A stretch of 64,000 nucleotides of DNA from Psychrobacter sp. GP33 (GCF_014119005.1 NZ_JACGYX010000004.1:266221-330220), one strand, 5' to 3'; positions 9,107 through 18,565 are shown, counted from the first letter of the stretch. Notes: generated by a model from the letters alone, not told the origin. Program-made: numbers and translations.

Positions 9107-10948
9107 ATGAGAACACCTATTTCCTTCATTAGCGACTATTTGCAGCACGGCAATGTCTTGCCTGCGCCTCAACTGCGGCGTTTAGGTCTGCTTTATAGCA
9201 GCTATCGGCTGGTCATCAGCATTTTTTTTGTGGTGATGAGCTATATTACTGCTCATTCTGAGGGCAGTTTGCTGTTGCCCAGTTTGTTATCGCAAACTGC
9301 GCTTAGTGTTTATGTGTTGGTAAGCTTTGGCCTGTTTAATTTATTTTATGTGATGCACAAGCTGGCCTCTCAACAATTAGCATTTGGGCTGACCCTTGAT
9401 ATCATTATGCTTAGCTTATTGCTGTATACCAACGGCGCTCCAGACTTACAATTAACCTTGTTGTATATGGTCGTGGTTGCTACCAGCTTTATGCTACTGC
9501 AAGGCTCGCAAGCGATTATCATCACTTTATTAGCGGTCATTTTTGTCATCTACCAGCAGTTTTTTTATGCTATTACCAATAGTATGAGCCTCACTGACTT
9601 GGTCGATGCTCTCCTCATCTCTTTTAGTTTTTTGGCAGTCGGTTTTTTAAGTTGGTCAGTCTCTCAGCGCTTGATTCATGTTGAAAAAATGGCTTTCCAG
9701 CAGGCACAAGAGGTAAAAAGGCTCAGTCATATCAATCAAGAAGTCATCAGTCAGATGCTTAATGGCGTGATGGTCATTGATAAAGGCAAGATTGTGTTGG
9801 CTAATACTGCAACTTATCAGTTACTGGATCTAAAAGGCATCCGTATAAATGATTCAGGCACTTCACCTGAAACGCTAAAAAACCAACTCTTTAATTCTGA
9901 TAAGCCACGTTTTTTACAGTGGTTGCGCCCTACTATTAATCAAAAAAAAGCCACTAATAATCAGCAAAGTAGTGCGCTTCTGACCGTTCAACAACAAATC
10001 CAAGCGTTGCACGCACCATTATTTGATAGTTGTTTAACTGTGGCTGCCGGAATGTCACGAAATTTTATTTATGAGCTACCGGTAGAGACAAGTACCGCGT
10101 TAAGCAATAAGCTACGCATTCAAATTATTCCACTTAAAGATAGTAGCCAACTGATTTTATTGGAAGATTTGCAGCGTGAGCAAGCGGGCGCTCAACAGTT
10201 AAAGCTTGCCTCATTAGGACAATTGACCGCCAGTATCGCTCATGAAATTCGTAATCCATTAGCATCTATCTCACAAGCAAGTCAGCTATTAATGGAAGAT
10301 ATCATGTTTGATAATGCCAAAAATAGTGATGATGACGGTGTTGAGAATTATGAGCATTCAATAGCTGTCAATCATTCATCTGCTACGTCATTCAATCATC
10401 ATGATATATCAGGTAATTATGAGCTATACAAAATTATATTTGCTCAGACCAAACGCGTAAATCGTATTATTGAAGACGTATTAAAGTTGTCGCGACAACA
10501 GCCCCCAAACCAGCAAACCATCTCTATTATACCGTGGATACACCAGTTTTTAGTTAACTACTTTCCGAATAACGTGGTACTTCATGTCTATTCTCAACCC
10601 ATTATCGAGTTTGATACGCACCAATTAGAGCAAATATTAATTAATCTTATTAATAATGGATTGCGCTATGGTCATCGTGTCAACCCAGAATCGTCTGTCG
10701 AAGTTGAAATTTATAATAAGCAAAATAATGTTATTATTGACATTCTAGATCATGGTAATGGTGTTGATACTGCGCACTTAAAACAGCTATTTAATCCATT
10801 TTTCACCACTGACAAATCAGGAACTGGATTGGGGCTTTATTTATCGCAAGCATTTAGTGAAGCCAATCATGCCCGTTTACGCTACGCACCTGAGCATAAG
10901 AAAAGCTGCTTTCGTTTGATTATTCCTGCTTTATCGCTGGAAACATAA
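9107..10948 (+). CDS. pilS: Type IV pilus two-component sensor kinase PilS
   Basis: PilS is the membrane histidine kinase that phosphorylates PilR to control pilin transcription. About six transmembrane segments occupy residues 30-190, followed by a PAS-like region, then the DHp domain with phospho-acceptor His379 in IAHEIRNPLAS, and an HATPase domain with NLINNGLRYG, DHGNGVD and GTGLGLYLS. The protein is 613 aa, longer than Pseudomonas PilS (~530). Much of the excess is an Asn/Asp/His-rich insert at about 402-436, between the two DHp helices, plus a Gln/Asn-rich stretch around 285-300. No clear Shine-Dalgarno sequence is visible. Translation may be coupled to the regulator 17 bases upstream. 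Confidence 0.88.
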   Translation: MRTPISFISDYLQHGNVLPAPQLRRLGLLYSSYRLVISIFFVVMSYITAHSEGSLLLPSLLSQTALSVYVLVSFGLFNLFYVMHKLASQQLAFGLTLDIIMLSLLLYTNGAPDLQLTLLYMVVVATSFMLLQGSQAIIITLLAVIFVIYQQFFYAITNSMSLTDLVDALLISFSFLAVGFLSWSVSQRLIHVEKMAFQQAQEVKRLSHINQEVISQMLNGVMVIDKGKIVLANTATYQLLDLKGIRINDSGTSPETLKNQLFNSDKPRFLQWLRPTINQKKATNNQQSSALLTVQQQIQALHAPLFDSCLTVAAGMSRNFIYELPVETSTALSNKLRIQIIPLKDSSQLILLEDLQREQAGAQQLKLASLGQLTASIAHEIRNPLASISQASQLLMEDIMFDNAKNSDDDGVENYEHSIAVNHSSATSFNHHDISGNYELYKIIFAQTKRVNRIIEDVLKLSRQQPPNQQTISIIPWIHQFLVNYFPNNVVLHVYSQPIIEFDTHQLEQILINLINNGLRYGHRVNPESSVEVEIYNKQNNVIIDILDHGNGVDTAHLKQLFNPFFTTDKSGTGLGLYLSQAFSEANHARLRYAPEHKKSCFRLIIPALSLET

Positions 10949-11085
10949 TTATTATTATTAATTAATATGGACAGTTAGTGTTTAAATATACCTATTCAAG
11001 CTCTTTTTAGCATTCGTTTTAACCCTTTAGATTCGACCCACAATTTTTTATTATTTGTACATATTGAATACATTTGAGGTGATAT

Positions 11086-12768
11086 ATGACAGCAACAGCG
11101 CTGATAGTTGATGACGAAGTAGATTTATGTCGGCTGATGCAAATCACTTTGACAAAGATGGGTATTAAAAGCGATGTTGCCTATAGTTTAGCTCAAGCCG
11201 AAGGGTACTGGAATTCTAATAGTTATGACTTTTGTTTAACTGATTTAAATTTACCAGATGGTTCGGGACTGGATTTGGTCAAGCGCATCAGCAGCAGTTC
11301 AAGTACCCCGATTGCGGTTATTACAGCACATGGTAGTATGGATTTAGCGATTGAGGCATTAAAGCTTGGGGCATTCGATTTTGTGAATAAACCGCTTGAA
11401 TTGCCACGCCTACGCCAACTGGTTGAAAGTGCTTTGAAAGTGATTCGGCAAGATAGCAATGTTAAAGTAGTAAGCCTGCATACACCAGAGCAACAGCTAT
11501 TAGACAGTCGTCTTATCGGTAACTCAGCTGTCATGCATCATCTCAAAAGCACTATTTTAAAATTGGCACGCTCGCAGGCACCTGTATTTTTATCAGGGGC
11601 ATCAGGCACGGGTAAAGAAGTGGTGGCACGACTCATTCATGATTTGAGCGCCCGCCGAGATGGAAGTTTTGTACCTGTCAACTGCGGGGCAATCCCATCG
11701 GAGCTCATGGAGTCTGAGTTTTTCGGTCATAAAAAAGGAAGCTTTACCGGTGCAGTGGCGGATAAGCAAGGACTATTTCAGCAAGCCAGCGGCGGCACAC
11801 TATTTTTGGATGAAGTCGCAGATTTACCGCTTGCCATGCAGGTAAAGCTGCTACGCGCCATTCAAGAAAAAACGGTTCGTGCCATTGGTGATACGCGTGA
11901 AATTCCTGTCGATATCCGGATTCTTTCAGCCACTCATAAAGATTTAAATCAATTGGTACAAAGTGGCGCTTTTAGACAAGATTTATATTATCGTATTAAT
12001 GTTATTGAGTTAAAACTACCCGCGCTTAACGAACGCTATGAAGATATCCCCGCGTTAGCCCAACATTTTTTAATGCTCATTGCCGAAGAATGGCAATTAG
12101 AACACCCATCCGAATTATCACCTGCTGCTTATCAACGTTTACAACAGCATAATTTTGCTGGTAATGTTCGCGAACTGCGTAATATTCTCGAGCGCGCCAT
12201 TACCTTATCGGAAACGATTTTGATTGAGGTGGCACATTTAGGCTTGCCTGAAATAACTGCCCATGATGAACCTAATGATAAAAATACAACAGTTAAACAG
12301 ACTATAAACGACAAGCCATCCAATACTCAGAATACCAGTAATACGACTTCGGCTTCTCATTTACGGCCGTCTGATAGTACAGTACCACCTATTCAAGCCA
12401 ATGTTCAAAACAAGACGGGACAAATAGCGCTAAATTCTTATCGCACCAATGGCTATTCTTACTCTAGCGCTATTAAAGGGATTATCTCTCAGCATTTTGA
12501 GTCGACTTTTGCGCAAAACAAATTGACCGATGATAAGACTATTAAAAATACAGATACGCTATCTGATACCTCATCAGTGCTGCCAGAAGATAGGGACGAA
12601 TTACCTACAATAGGGCTAGAAGCATATTTACAAGAGCAAGAAGAGCGTCTAATTATTAAAGCGCTGCAACAAACCAGAGGTAATAAAACTCAAGCAGCCG
12701 AACTACTGGGCACGACTTTTCGCTCGCTACGTTATCGAATGAAAAAGCTAGAAATCGATGACGATTAA
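11086..12768 (+). CDS. pilR: Sigma-54-dependent response regulator PilR
   Basis: PilR is the NtrC-type activator of sigma-54 promoters such as pilA. The receiver domain (1-120) has phospho-acceptor D53. The central AAA+ domain has Walker A GASGTGKE at about 171-178 and the sigma-54 contact loop GSFTGA. The Fis-type HTH (about 527-560) contains GNKTQAAELLGTTFRSLRYR. It is 560 aa against ~445 in Pseudomonas. The difference is a ~118-residue Thr/Asn/Ser-rich linker (about 388-505) between AAA+ and HTH. It lies 137 bases downstream of pilS on the same strand, supporting the pairing. Confidence 0.9.
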   Translation: MTATALIVDDEVDLCRLMQITLTKMGIKSDVAYSLAQAEGYWNSNSYDFCLTDLNLPDGSGLDLVKRISSSSSTPIAVITAHGSMDLAIEALKLGAFDFVNKPLELPRLRQLVESALKVIRQDSNVKVVSLHTPEQQLLDSRLIGNSAVMHHLKSTILKLARSQAPVFLSGASGTGKEVVARLIHDLSARRDGSFVPVNCGAIPSELMESEFFGHKKGSFTGAVADKQGLFQQASGGTLFLDEVADLPLAMQVKLLRAIQEKTVRAIGDTREIPVDIRILSATHKDLNQLVQSGAFRQDLYYRINVIELKLPALNERYEDIPALAQHFLMLIAEEWQLEHPSELSPAAYQRLQQHNFAGNVRELRNILERAITLSETILIEVAHLGLPEITAHDEPNDKNTTVKQTINDKPSNTQNTSNTTSASHLRPSDSTVPPIQANVQNKTGQIALNSYRTNGYSYSSAIKGIISQHFESTFAQNKLTDDKTIKNTDTLSDTSSVLPEDRDELPTIGLEAYLQEQEERLIIKALQQTRGNKTQAAELLGTTFRSLRYRMKKLEIDDD

Positions 12769-12839
12769 CAAACTAAGAACGCTTAGCCACTTACTTAATA
12801 GCGCGTACGGTTTTAAAGTAAAGTCATCAATAAGCTTTA

Positions 12840-14573
12840 CTATTTATCAATAATGATGCTACTTTTTGCCTCATTATTTTTATGATCAATGCTTTTAGAA
12901 TCAATGTTTTTAGAATTAATACTTTTAGCGTCACCTTGTACAAGACGAATACCAGAGGAGCTGATTTGCTTGCGTAATAATGCAAGTGCTTGTTGCTCCC
13001 AACCTTGTTCATTGCCTGATAAGCGCACATCTGGCTGTACGCCAATTTTTTCTATTTGCTTACCGTTTGCTGTAAGATAATGAGCAACGGTAAGTTTAAT
13101 TGCTTGCTCATTATTAAGCGGTATCACTGATTGTACTGACCCCTTACCATAGCTGACCTCGCCCACAATAGTGGCGCGTTTTTGCGTTTGCAAACTACTG
13201 GCAAGTACTTCAGCAGCAGAGGCTGAATACCGGTTTTGTAGTATCATTAGCGGCAATGGCTTAAGCACAGCGCTACCCCGCGTGGTTAAGGTGCTGGTTT
13301 CACGTTGACGTCCTTTAACTTGTACTACCTTGGTATCTTCCATAAATAAGCTGGCTACTTGTACCGCTGAGGTCAGTACGCCGCCCGGATTATCACGTAC
13401 ATCCAATAATATAGCCGTGACAGGAGCATTTAAGTCAGTTAAGCTTTTTAAAATTTGCTCCCGACTGTTATTTTGAAAAGCAGGCAGCCGCACAATAGCA
13501 ATACCGTTTACAAGGCGCGTTTCAATCGCTTGAGAGTGCATATTATTGCGCTGCAAGGTGCTGCTATGTTTGCGACGTCCTGCTTTTGAGGTAATGACAT
13601 CAACTTGTGTGCCTGCAACGCCGGTGAGCAACTGCTGAATATCATTATTAAGCTTACTCTCATCCAATTTAAATTCATCAATTTGATGCAGATAATCCCC
13701 AATAGTGATGCCTTTTTTATCCGCAGATGAATTATTTTTAACATCAGTGATTACCCAATAACCAAGTTTGGAATCATAATCAGCCTTAATCCCGACATCC
13801 CCAACATCACCTTCGGTAAAGGCACGTAGGTTTTCATAAGCCGCAGCATCTAAAAATTCAGCGTGACTGTCCAAATTAGTCAACATACCGCTCATAGCGT
13901 TATTGAATAATACTTCATCATTAACCGGCTCAACATATTCGCGCCGTATCAAGTCAACTACCGACACAAATGTCTTTAAGGTTTCAGGTGAAATGGCATT
14001 TAGAGATACTTGTGCGACGCTATCAGGAATATCAGTATTAATGTTCGGAGGCGTGGTGGGTCGTTTAACATTCGCATTGTTGATAATCGCTGTGGTATCT
14101 GGTGCTTCATCAATCCAATCATCGGTTTGATCCACAACCGCTGCAATATCATCTAGCTCATCGGCACCATCCTCTGCACTGACTTCATCACTTTTTAGAT
14201 TAATGAGTTTTAAACCCGCAGTAGGATTAAGAATAGTTGATTTAATAACCGGTTTGACAGGGGTCTTAATCGTATTAACTGGCTTCTTTTTTACCGACCT
14301 GCTTGATACTTGCTTAGCTGGCACACTTTTGGTTGACCCTGTTTTACTTTGAATGGCGCTCTTATTTTTTACCGCACTGGCAATGGGCGCTTTTACATTA
14401 GGCGACTTAACAGGGCTGGCTGCCAGTGCCGCTTGAGAATAGATATTAAGCACCCCTAACAGCCCAAATAACGCTATTTTTATTATCGGTCGCTGCCATA
14501 CATACGTAACGGACGACAATAATTTTAATGGGCACGATAAGGGATGAGCGGATAAGCGCATAAAAAGACTCAT
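12840..14573 (-). CDS. Carboxy-terminal processing protease (S41 family)
   Basis: A periplasmic PDZ-containing serine protease of the Ctp/Prc type. With the start at 14573 it is 577 aa: signal/anchor segment, Lys/Ser/Pro-rich spacer, acidic stretch, PDZ domain (around the ITIGDYLHQID region) and the S41 catalytic domain with LDVRDNPGG, catalytic Ser in SASAAE (about 452) and Lys in YGKGS (about 477). The C-terminus ends in five pentapeptide repeats. The open frame continues to 14714, but the gpmI terminator (14649-14681) lies inside that extension, so I reject the longer start. The true start (14573, 14561 or a nearby GTG/TTG) is uncertain, with no good RBS. Confidence 0.85.
   Translation of the reverse strand: MSLFMRLSAHPLSCPLKLLSSVTYVWQRPIIKIALFGLLGVLNIYSQAALAASPVKSPNVKAPIASAVKNKSAIQSKTGSTKSVPAKQVSSRSVKKKPVNTIKTPVKPVIKSTILNPTAGLKLINLKSDEVSAEDGADELDDIAAVVDQTDDWIDEAPDTTAIINNANVKRPTTPPNINTDIPDSVAQVSLNAISPETLKTFVSVVDLIRREYVEPVNDEVLFNNAMSGMLTNLDSHAEFLDAAAYENLRAFTEGDVGDVGIKADYDSKLGYWVITDVKNNSSADKKGITIGDYLHQIDEFKLDESKLNNDIQQLLTGVAGTQVDVITSKAGRRKHSSTLQRNNMHSQAIETRLVNGIAIVRLPAFQNNSREQILKSLTDLNAPVTAILLDVRDNPGGVLTSAVQVASLFMEDTKVVQVKGRQRETSTLTTRGSAVLKPLPLMILQNRYSASAAEVLASSLQTQKRATIVGEVSYGKGSVQSVIPLNNEQAIKLTVAHYLTANGKQIEKIGVQPDVRLSGNEQGWEQQALALLRKQISSSGIRLVQGDAKSINSKNIDSKSIDHKNNEAKSSIIIDK
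12858..12932 (-). repeat. 15-bp tandem repeat at the 3' end of the S41 protease gene
   Basis: Five consecutive 15-base units encode degenerate pentapeptides (DAKSI, NSKNI, DSKSI, DHKNN, EAKSS). The units keep the reading frame, so copy-number change would lengthen or shorten the hydrophilic tail without a frameshift. Confidence 0.75.
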
Positions 14574-14648
14574 ATAAAATAAAAAAGAGAGGTCAAATGG
14601 AGATATAAAGGTAATGAGCAGTAGTATAGCAATAAATACGCGACACAT

Positions 14649-14681
14649 GAAAAAGGGAAGGATAATAGATATCCTTCCCTT
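14649..14681 (-). terminator. Intrinsic terminator after gpmI
   Basis: A perfect 12-bp stem (AAGGGAAGGATA with TATCCTTCCCTT), 5-base loop, then a T-run on the minus strand. It is about 100 bases beyond the gpmI stop and helps define where the next gene begins. Confidence 0.9.
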
Positions 14682-14778
14682 AACAAGTTGTAAATAACCA
14701 TTAAGTGTCGACAATGTTAAGCTGTAAAGATTCGGATAGCCACATTTATTACTATAGTTATAATTTAAGAATTTATAA

Positions 14779-16419
14779 TTAAACTGGAATTAGTAAATTC
14801 TCGCCCGTCATCTCAGTAGGCGCATCAAGATCCATCAATGCCAAAATCGTTGGTGCGATATCACTCAACTTGCCACCTTTACGCACTCGCACTTTTTGCT
14901 CACCAACATAAATAAGCGGTACATGCTCTGTGGTATGCTGAGTGTGGACTTGCCCACTTTCATAATCTTGCATTTGCTCGCAATTACCATGATCAGCGGT
15001 AATCAGAATGTCGCCGCCCGCAGCACGCACTGCTGATTCAATACGACCTACGCACACATCAAGCGCTTCTACGGCTTTAACGGTCGCATCAAAAACGCCC
15101 GTATGCCCGACCATATCGCCATTGGCATAGTTCACGATTAATACATCGTATTCACCAGATTCAATAGCAGCAACTAACTTATCCGTTACTTCAGGCGCAC
15201 TCATTTCTGGTTGTAAATCGTAAGTAGCTACATTTGGAGAGGGTACTAAAATACGCGTCTCACCGGTGTATTCTGCCTCACGGCCACCACTAAAGAAAAA
15301 AGTGACGTGCGCATATTTTTCAGTTTCAGCAATACGTAGCTGGGTTTTGCCGTTATCTTGCAGATATTCGCCTAACGTATTACTCAATGACGTTGGATAG
15401 TAAGCAATACTAGTATTTGCGCTATCTGCCAAAATATCTGAGTACTTGGTCAACATTACAAAGGCAGCAAGCTTAGGACGCTTATGACGGGCAAATCCTG
15501 AAAACTCATGGTCAGGCAAGACAAATGCCTGTGCCAACTCACGCGCACGGTCAGAGCGGAAGTTCATAAATATCAGCGCATCATTATCATCAACGGTAAA
15601 TGGCATCTCATCACGACCGATTACAATCGTTGGATTAATAAATTCGTCAGTCTCACGTGCTTTATAAGCTGCTTGTATCGCCCCATCAGCACGAGTAGCT
15701 AGGCGATCCGCTTTACCTTCTGTCAACAGCTCATAGGCTTTTTGTACGCGATCCCAGCGATTGTCACGATCCATCGCATAATAACGCCCGATGATACTGG
15801 CAATGCGTACTCGACCTTCGTAATGAGCATTCAGCTTTTCAATATAATCACGCAAGCGATTAATATACTTATCAGCAGACTTAGGTGGCGTATCGCGACC
15901 ATCTAAAAAGCAATGCACAAAAACATTCTTCGCCCCATGGACTAAAGCGGAGTGACACATGCCCTCAATATGATCTTGATGTGAATGCACACCACCATCC
16001 GACAATAAACCCATGATATGTACGTTACCACCCAGCTCATTCGCCGCTTGTACCGCGCCAACTAATGCCTCGTTTTTATAAAAATCGCGGTTAGCCAATT
16101 CATTTGAGATACGCGTTGAGTCCTGATAAAGCACACGTCCAGCACCTAAATTCATATGCCCCACTTCAGAGTTACCAAACTGACCATCTGGCAATCCCAC
16201 ATCCTCTCCCGATGCAGATATCAGCCCATGTGGATACTGTTGATAAATCTTATCTAGATTGGGCATATTGGCAGCAGCGATGGCGTTATCCTTCACCTCT
16301 TCACGATGTCCAAAGCCATCCAATATCATTAACACATGCGGTATTTTTTTATTTAGCTTGTTATTAGCTTGGGTCTGATTCTCGTCAATAGACTCTGATT
16401 GTTGCTGCGTACTGGTCAT
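14779..16419 (-). CDS. gpmI: 2,3-bisphosphoglycerate-independent phosphoglycerate mutase
   Basis: A cytosolic, Mn-dependent glycolytic enzyme interconverting 3- and 2-phosphoglycerate. It belongs to the alkaline phosphatase superfamily. Metal motif [10 protein letters not shown] lies near residue 30 and the catalytic Ser84 is in [12 protein letters not shown]. Later metal-ligand motifs include [11 protein letters not shown] and TADHGNCE. The 546 aa include a Gln/Asn-rich N-terminal extension of about 25 residues ahead of the usual start of the fold. GAGGAG is present 10 bases before the ATG. The gene is monocistronic, ending in a strong terminator. Confidence 0.96.
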   Translation of the reverse strand: MTSTQQQSESIDENQTQANNKLNKKIPHVLMILDGFGHREEVKDNAIAAANMPNLDKIYQQYPHGLISASGEDVGLPDGQFGNSEVGHMNLGAGRVLYQDSTRISNELANRDFYKNEALVGAVQAANELGGNVHIMGLLSDGGVHSHQDHIEGMCHSALVHGAKNVFVHCFLDGRDTPPKSADKYINRLRDYIEKLNAHYEGRVRIASIIGRYYAMDRDNRWDRVQKAYELLTEGKADRLATRADGAIQAAYKARETDEFINPTIVIGRDEMPFTVDDNDALIFMNFRSDRARELAQAFVLPDHEFSGFARHKRPKLAAFVMLTKYSDILADSANTSIAYYPTSLSNTLGEYLQDNGKTQLRIAETEKYAHVTFFFSGGREAEYTGETRILVPSPNVATYDLQPEMSAPEVTDKLVAAIESGEYDVLIVNYANGDMVGHTGVFDATVKAVEALDVCVGRIESAVRAAGGDILITADHGNCEQMQDYESGQVHTQHTTEHVPLIYVGEQKVRVRKGGKLSDIAPTILALMDLDAPTEMTGENLLIPV

Positions 16420-16657
16420 AGATTACCGCTCCTCAAGTGAATGAACGCCTATCGTGCATTATTAGAATGAATTAGCATTGATACTTATCAAGTCATACAT
16501 ACTACCACAAATACTAAAATACATGAAAAATCAACCCTTTTTAAAAAAGTTCATACCTATTTTTTAATTGACCTTATTAATATTTAACCTAGATCATTGA
16601 TAATATAGAAGTGATAGACCTCCTAGTGACTCTCACGTATCAAACTGTAAATCAGAC

Positions 16658-16686
16658 TTGCAATCGCGTTTTTCATTGGGTAATAT
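16658..16686 (+). promoter_or_regulatory. Sigma-70 promoter of the 6S RNA gene
   Basis: TTGCAA (16658-16663) and TAATAT (16681-16686) are spaced by exactly 17 bases. The predicted start near 16692-16694 coincides with the 5' strand of the 6S closing stem. Confidence 0.75.
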
Positions 16687-16691
16687 GGTTT

Positions 16692-16882
16692 TATTCTGGA
16701 GTGTTAGCTAGTAGATGTTTATTCCCTGAGCCGATAATGTTATACCTGGATGCGCTACCTATTGCTTCATTGTGTATGCCTGCACCGCTTGCGGTGACTC
16801 AGGAAACCTGCAGAGGCAGTGACGTATCCGCCCTGAACTTCACGGTTCATGGGTCATCATCTTACGGCGGCACTCCGGTTGT
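16692..16882 (+). ncRNA. ssrS: 6S RNA
   Basis: 6S RNA mimics an open promoter and sequesters sigma-70 RNA polymerase in stationary phase. The sequence shows the landmarks of gammaproteobacterial 6S: CCCTGAGCCGATA near the 5' end (16724-16736), the hairpin CCTGAACTTCACGGTTCATGG on the 3' side, and CGGCGGCACTCCGG at the 3' end. The first and last bases (CTGGAGTG with CACTCCGG) pair to form the closing stem, leaving the central bubble between. The length of about 190 nt matches the E. coli molecule (184 nt). It is not followed by ygfA as in E. coli. Ends are accurate to a few bases only. Confidence 0.88.
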
Positions 16883-16971
16883 TAATTTAAGTGACTGTCA
16901 TTTATTATTTAGCAAAAGTGCGATAGAAATGATATGTCCAAGTATTGTCCATAGACATTAAGATAAATATT

Positions 16972-17010
16972 AAAAAGCCCCTTTAACTAATCATTAAAGG
17001 GGCTTTTTTT
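16972..17010. terminator. Bidirectional terminator between 6S RNA and fxsA
   Basis: A perfect 10-bp stem (GCCCCTTTAA/TTAAAGGGGC) is flanked by As on the left and seven Ts on the right. It can terminate both the plus-strand 6S transcript and the minus-strand fxsA transcript. Confidence 0.88.
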
Positions 17011-17035
17011 ATATAAGATACTAGGTATTTATAAA

Positions 17036-17692
17036 TTATTCATCATTAGCAGATTTAGTAATTTCCTTAACATCTTTTGGAATATCTTTAGCCGTACCAT
17101 CAACGGTTGTATGCTGCTTAAACACATCGCCAAATGGGTTTTGTTGCTGCTGACTAAATGGGTTTTGTTGCTGCTGACCAAATGGGTTTTGTCCACCCAT
17201 ACCGCCTGCACCACCGAACGGGTTTTGTCCGCCCATTCCTCCCATGCCACCAAAGGGATTCTGTCCACCACCCATTTGACCGCCCATCTGTTTTGCCATC
17301 ATTTCCATCATTTTTTGCTGATTATTCATGACATATTTATTCGCCATATCTTTTAGTTTCTTTTGTACAGGCGGTAATACAACCAATAATGCTAGCAAAT
17401 CACTAATAACACCAGGAATCAGTAGTAATAGCCCAGCGACCGCCATGGCGACGCTTTTAAGCATAGTAGACTCTTGCGGACGCATAGCAGGGTTCATCAT
17501 ACCGCCGGCTTTCATTTGCTGCGCCATCGGATTTAGCGCCACCATACCTTTGCGAATGAGCGAAATACCAATCACAGCAGCAATGATAAACCAGCCAAAT
17601 ACTAGCCAGCCACTAACAAACTGTGCCATTAAGTACCACAGTAGCATTTCAATAATAAACCAAACGATGGCAATACCGACTATCTGACCCAT
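17036..17692 (-). CDS. fxsA: FxsA family membrane protein with Gly/Asn/Gln-rich tail
   Basis: A cytoplasmic-membrane protein of the FxsA family (E. coli FxsA suppresses F exclusion of phage T7; its cellular role is not well defined). The N-terminal ~110 residues contain three to four transmembrane segments typical of the family. Residues about 130-195 are unusual: repeated NPFGG/MGG and QQQQNPF units rich in Gly, Asn, Gln, Met and Phe. The family is usually ~150 aa, so at 218 aa this tail is an addition. At the DNA level the Gln part is a 24-bp tandem repeat. It converges with the 6S RNA gene across a shared terminator and diverges from ruvC. Confidence 0.85.
   Translation of the reverse strand: MGQIVGIAIVWFIIEMLLWYLMAQFVSGWLVFGWFIIAAVIGISLIRKGMVALNPMAQQMKAGGMMNPAMRPQESTMLKSVAMAVAGLLLLIPGVISDLLALLVVLPPVQKKLKDMANKYVMNNQQKMMEMMAKQMGGQMGGGQNPFGGMGGMGGQNPFGGAGGMGGQNPFGQQQQNPFSQQQQNPFGDVFKQHTTVDGTAKDIPKDVKEITKSANDE
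17132..17200 (-). repeat. 24-bp tandem repeat inside fxsA
   Basis: Units of 24 bases starting AAATGGGTTTTGTTGCTGCT begin at 17132, 17156 and (partial) 17180 and encode NPFxQQQQ repeats. The unit is a multiple of three, so copy changes stay in frame. Confidence 0.7.
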
Positions 17693-17821
17693 AAAGTGTC
17701 GTCCTGTAAAATAATAAAATAAAATCTGCGCATAAATTAAAATGGTTAACTTATGATGTATATGGGGATGGCTTGCTATACTATCAAACTTGTAAGCATT
17801 TTTTAAGTGATATGGAAAACT

Positions 17822-18406
17822 ATGGCAATTATTATCGGGATTGATCCCGGCTCAAGAATGACTGGTTATGGGATTATTCAGCAAACGGGCGATAAACTGA
17901 CGTATATCGATGCCGGTACGATTCGTACAGATACGAAGGAGATGCCGGAACGACTTAAGCGTATTTTTAATGGTTTAACCCGTATTACCCAGCATCATTT
18001 AAAGTATAGCGATGAGCCTATTTATACGGCGATTGAGCAAGTTTTTATGGCAGAAAATCCTGACTCTGCCCTTAAGCTAGGTCAAGCGCGCGGTGCCGCA
18101 ATAGCCGCGATGGTCGCTTTAGATTTGGAAGTGTCAGAGTATACCGCGCGCCAAATCAAACAGGCGGTCTGTGGCTATGGTGCTGCTGCTAAAGAGCAAG
18201 TGCAAGAGATGGTTTGTCGTATTCTTAAGCTTGATGTGGTACCGCAACAAGATGCCGCTGATGGTCTTGCTTGCGCCATCTGTCATGCACACTCAAGTCA
18301 TTCTATGAGCAAGCTGCTACTCAACAGTGGTATGAGTGGGCGCGGTGCTACAAAGAAAAAAGGACGCTGGCGATTAACGGAAGAAGACTTGAACAATCGT
18401 CAATAA
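17822..18406 (+). CDS. ruvC: Crossover junction endodeoxyribonuclease RuvC
   Basis: RuvC resolves Holliday junctions as a dimer after RuvAB branch migration. The 194-aa RNase-H-like fold shows the catalytic acidic residues: D8 in GIDPGS, E72 in AIEQVF, and the C-terminal pair in QQDAADGLA around 146-149. I chose the ATG at 17822 ([11 protein letters not shown]), which has GGAAAA upstream, over the 5-residue longer start at 17807. It is a stand-alone gene about 16 kb from ruvA/ruvB, ending in its own terminator. Confidence 0.95.
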   Translation: MAIIIGIDPGSRMTGYGIIQQTGDKLTYIDAGTIRTDTKEMPERLKRIFNGLTRITQHHLKYSDEPIYTAIEQVFMAENPDSALKLGQARGAAIAAMVALDLEVSEYTARQIKQAVCGYGAAAKEQVQEMVCRILKLDVVPQQDAADGLACAICHAHSSHSMSKLLLNSGMSGRGATKKKGRWRLTEEDLNNRQ

Positions 18407-18433
18407 TAGCTACTTTTATTTATTAACTCCTAT

Positions 18434-18473
18434 AAAAAAATACGTGTCCAAATGAAAGGTCACGTATTTTTTT
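18434..18473 (+). terminator. Intrinsic terminator after ruvC
   Basis: The stem AAATACGTG/CACGTATTT has a 14-base loop and is followed by a T-run. An A-run on the other side allows use by the convergent lipoprotein gene as well. Confidence 0.75.
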
Positions 18474-18565
18474 ATATTAAATATATGGTTTTGAACGGTT
18501 ATAAAATTTGGACTATGACTTGATATTGCTATTGCTATTGACCACTTTCTCTGCTGTTAGTACCA

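Noticed and set aside
12811..12845. Small hairpin between pilR and the S41 protease gene as a shared terminator
   Set aside because: The 7-bp AT-rich stem overlaps the protease stop codon and has no T-run, so it is too weak to call.
16611..16961. 116-codon plus-strand open frame over the 6S RNA region
   Set aside because: It overlaps the 6S RNA landmarks and its promoter, and its translation has no protein-like features.
17029..17271. Repeat-containing alternative frame in fxsA (SSNKTHLV repeats)
   Set aside because: It is the same 24-bp DNA repeat read in another frame. The FxsA frame has the membrane helices and full length.
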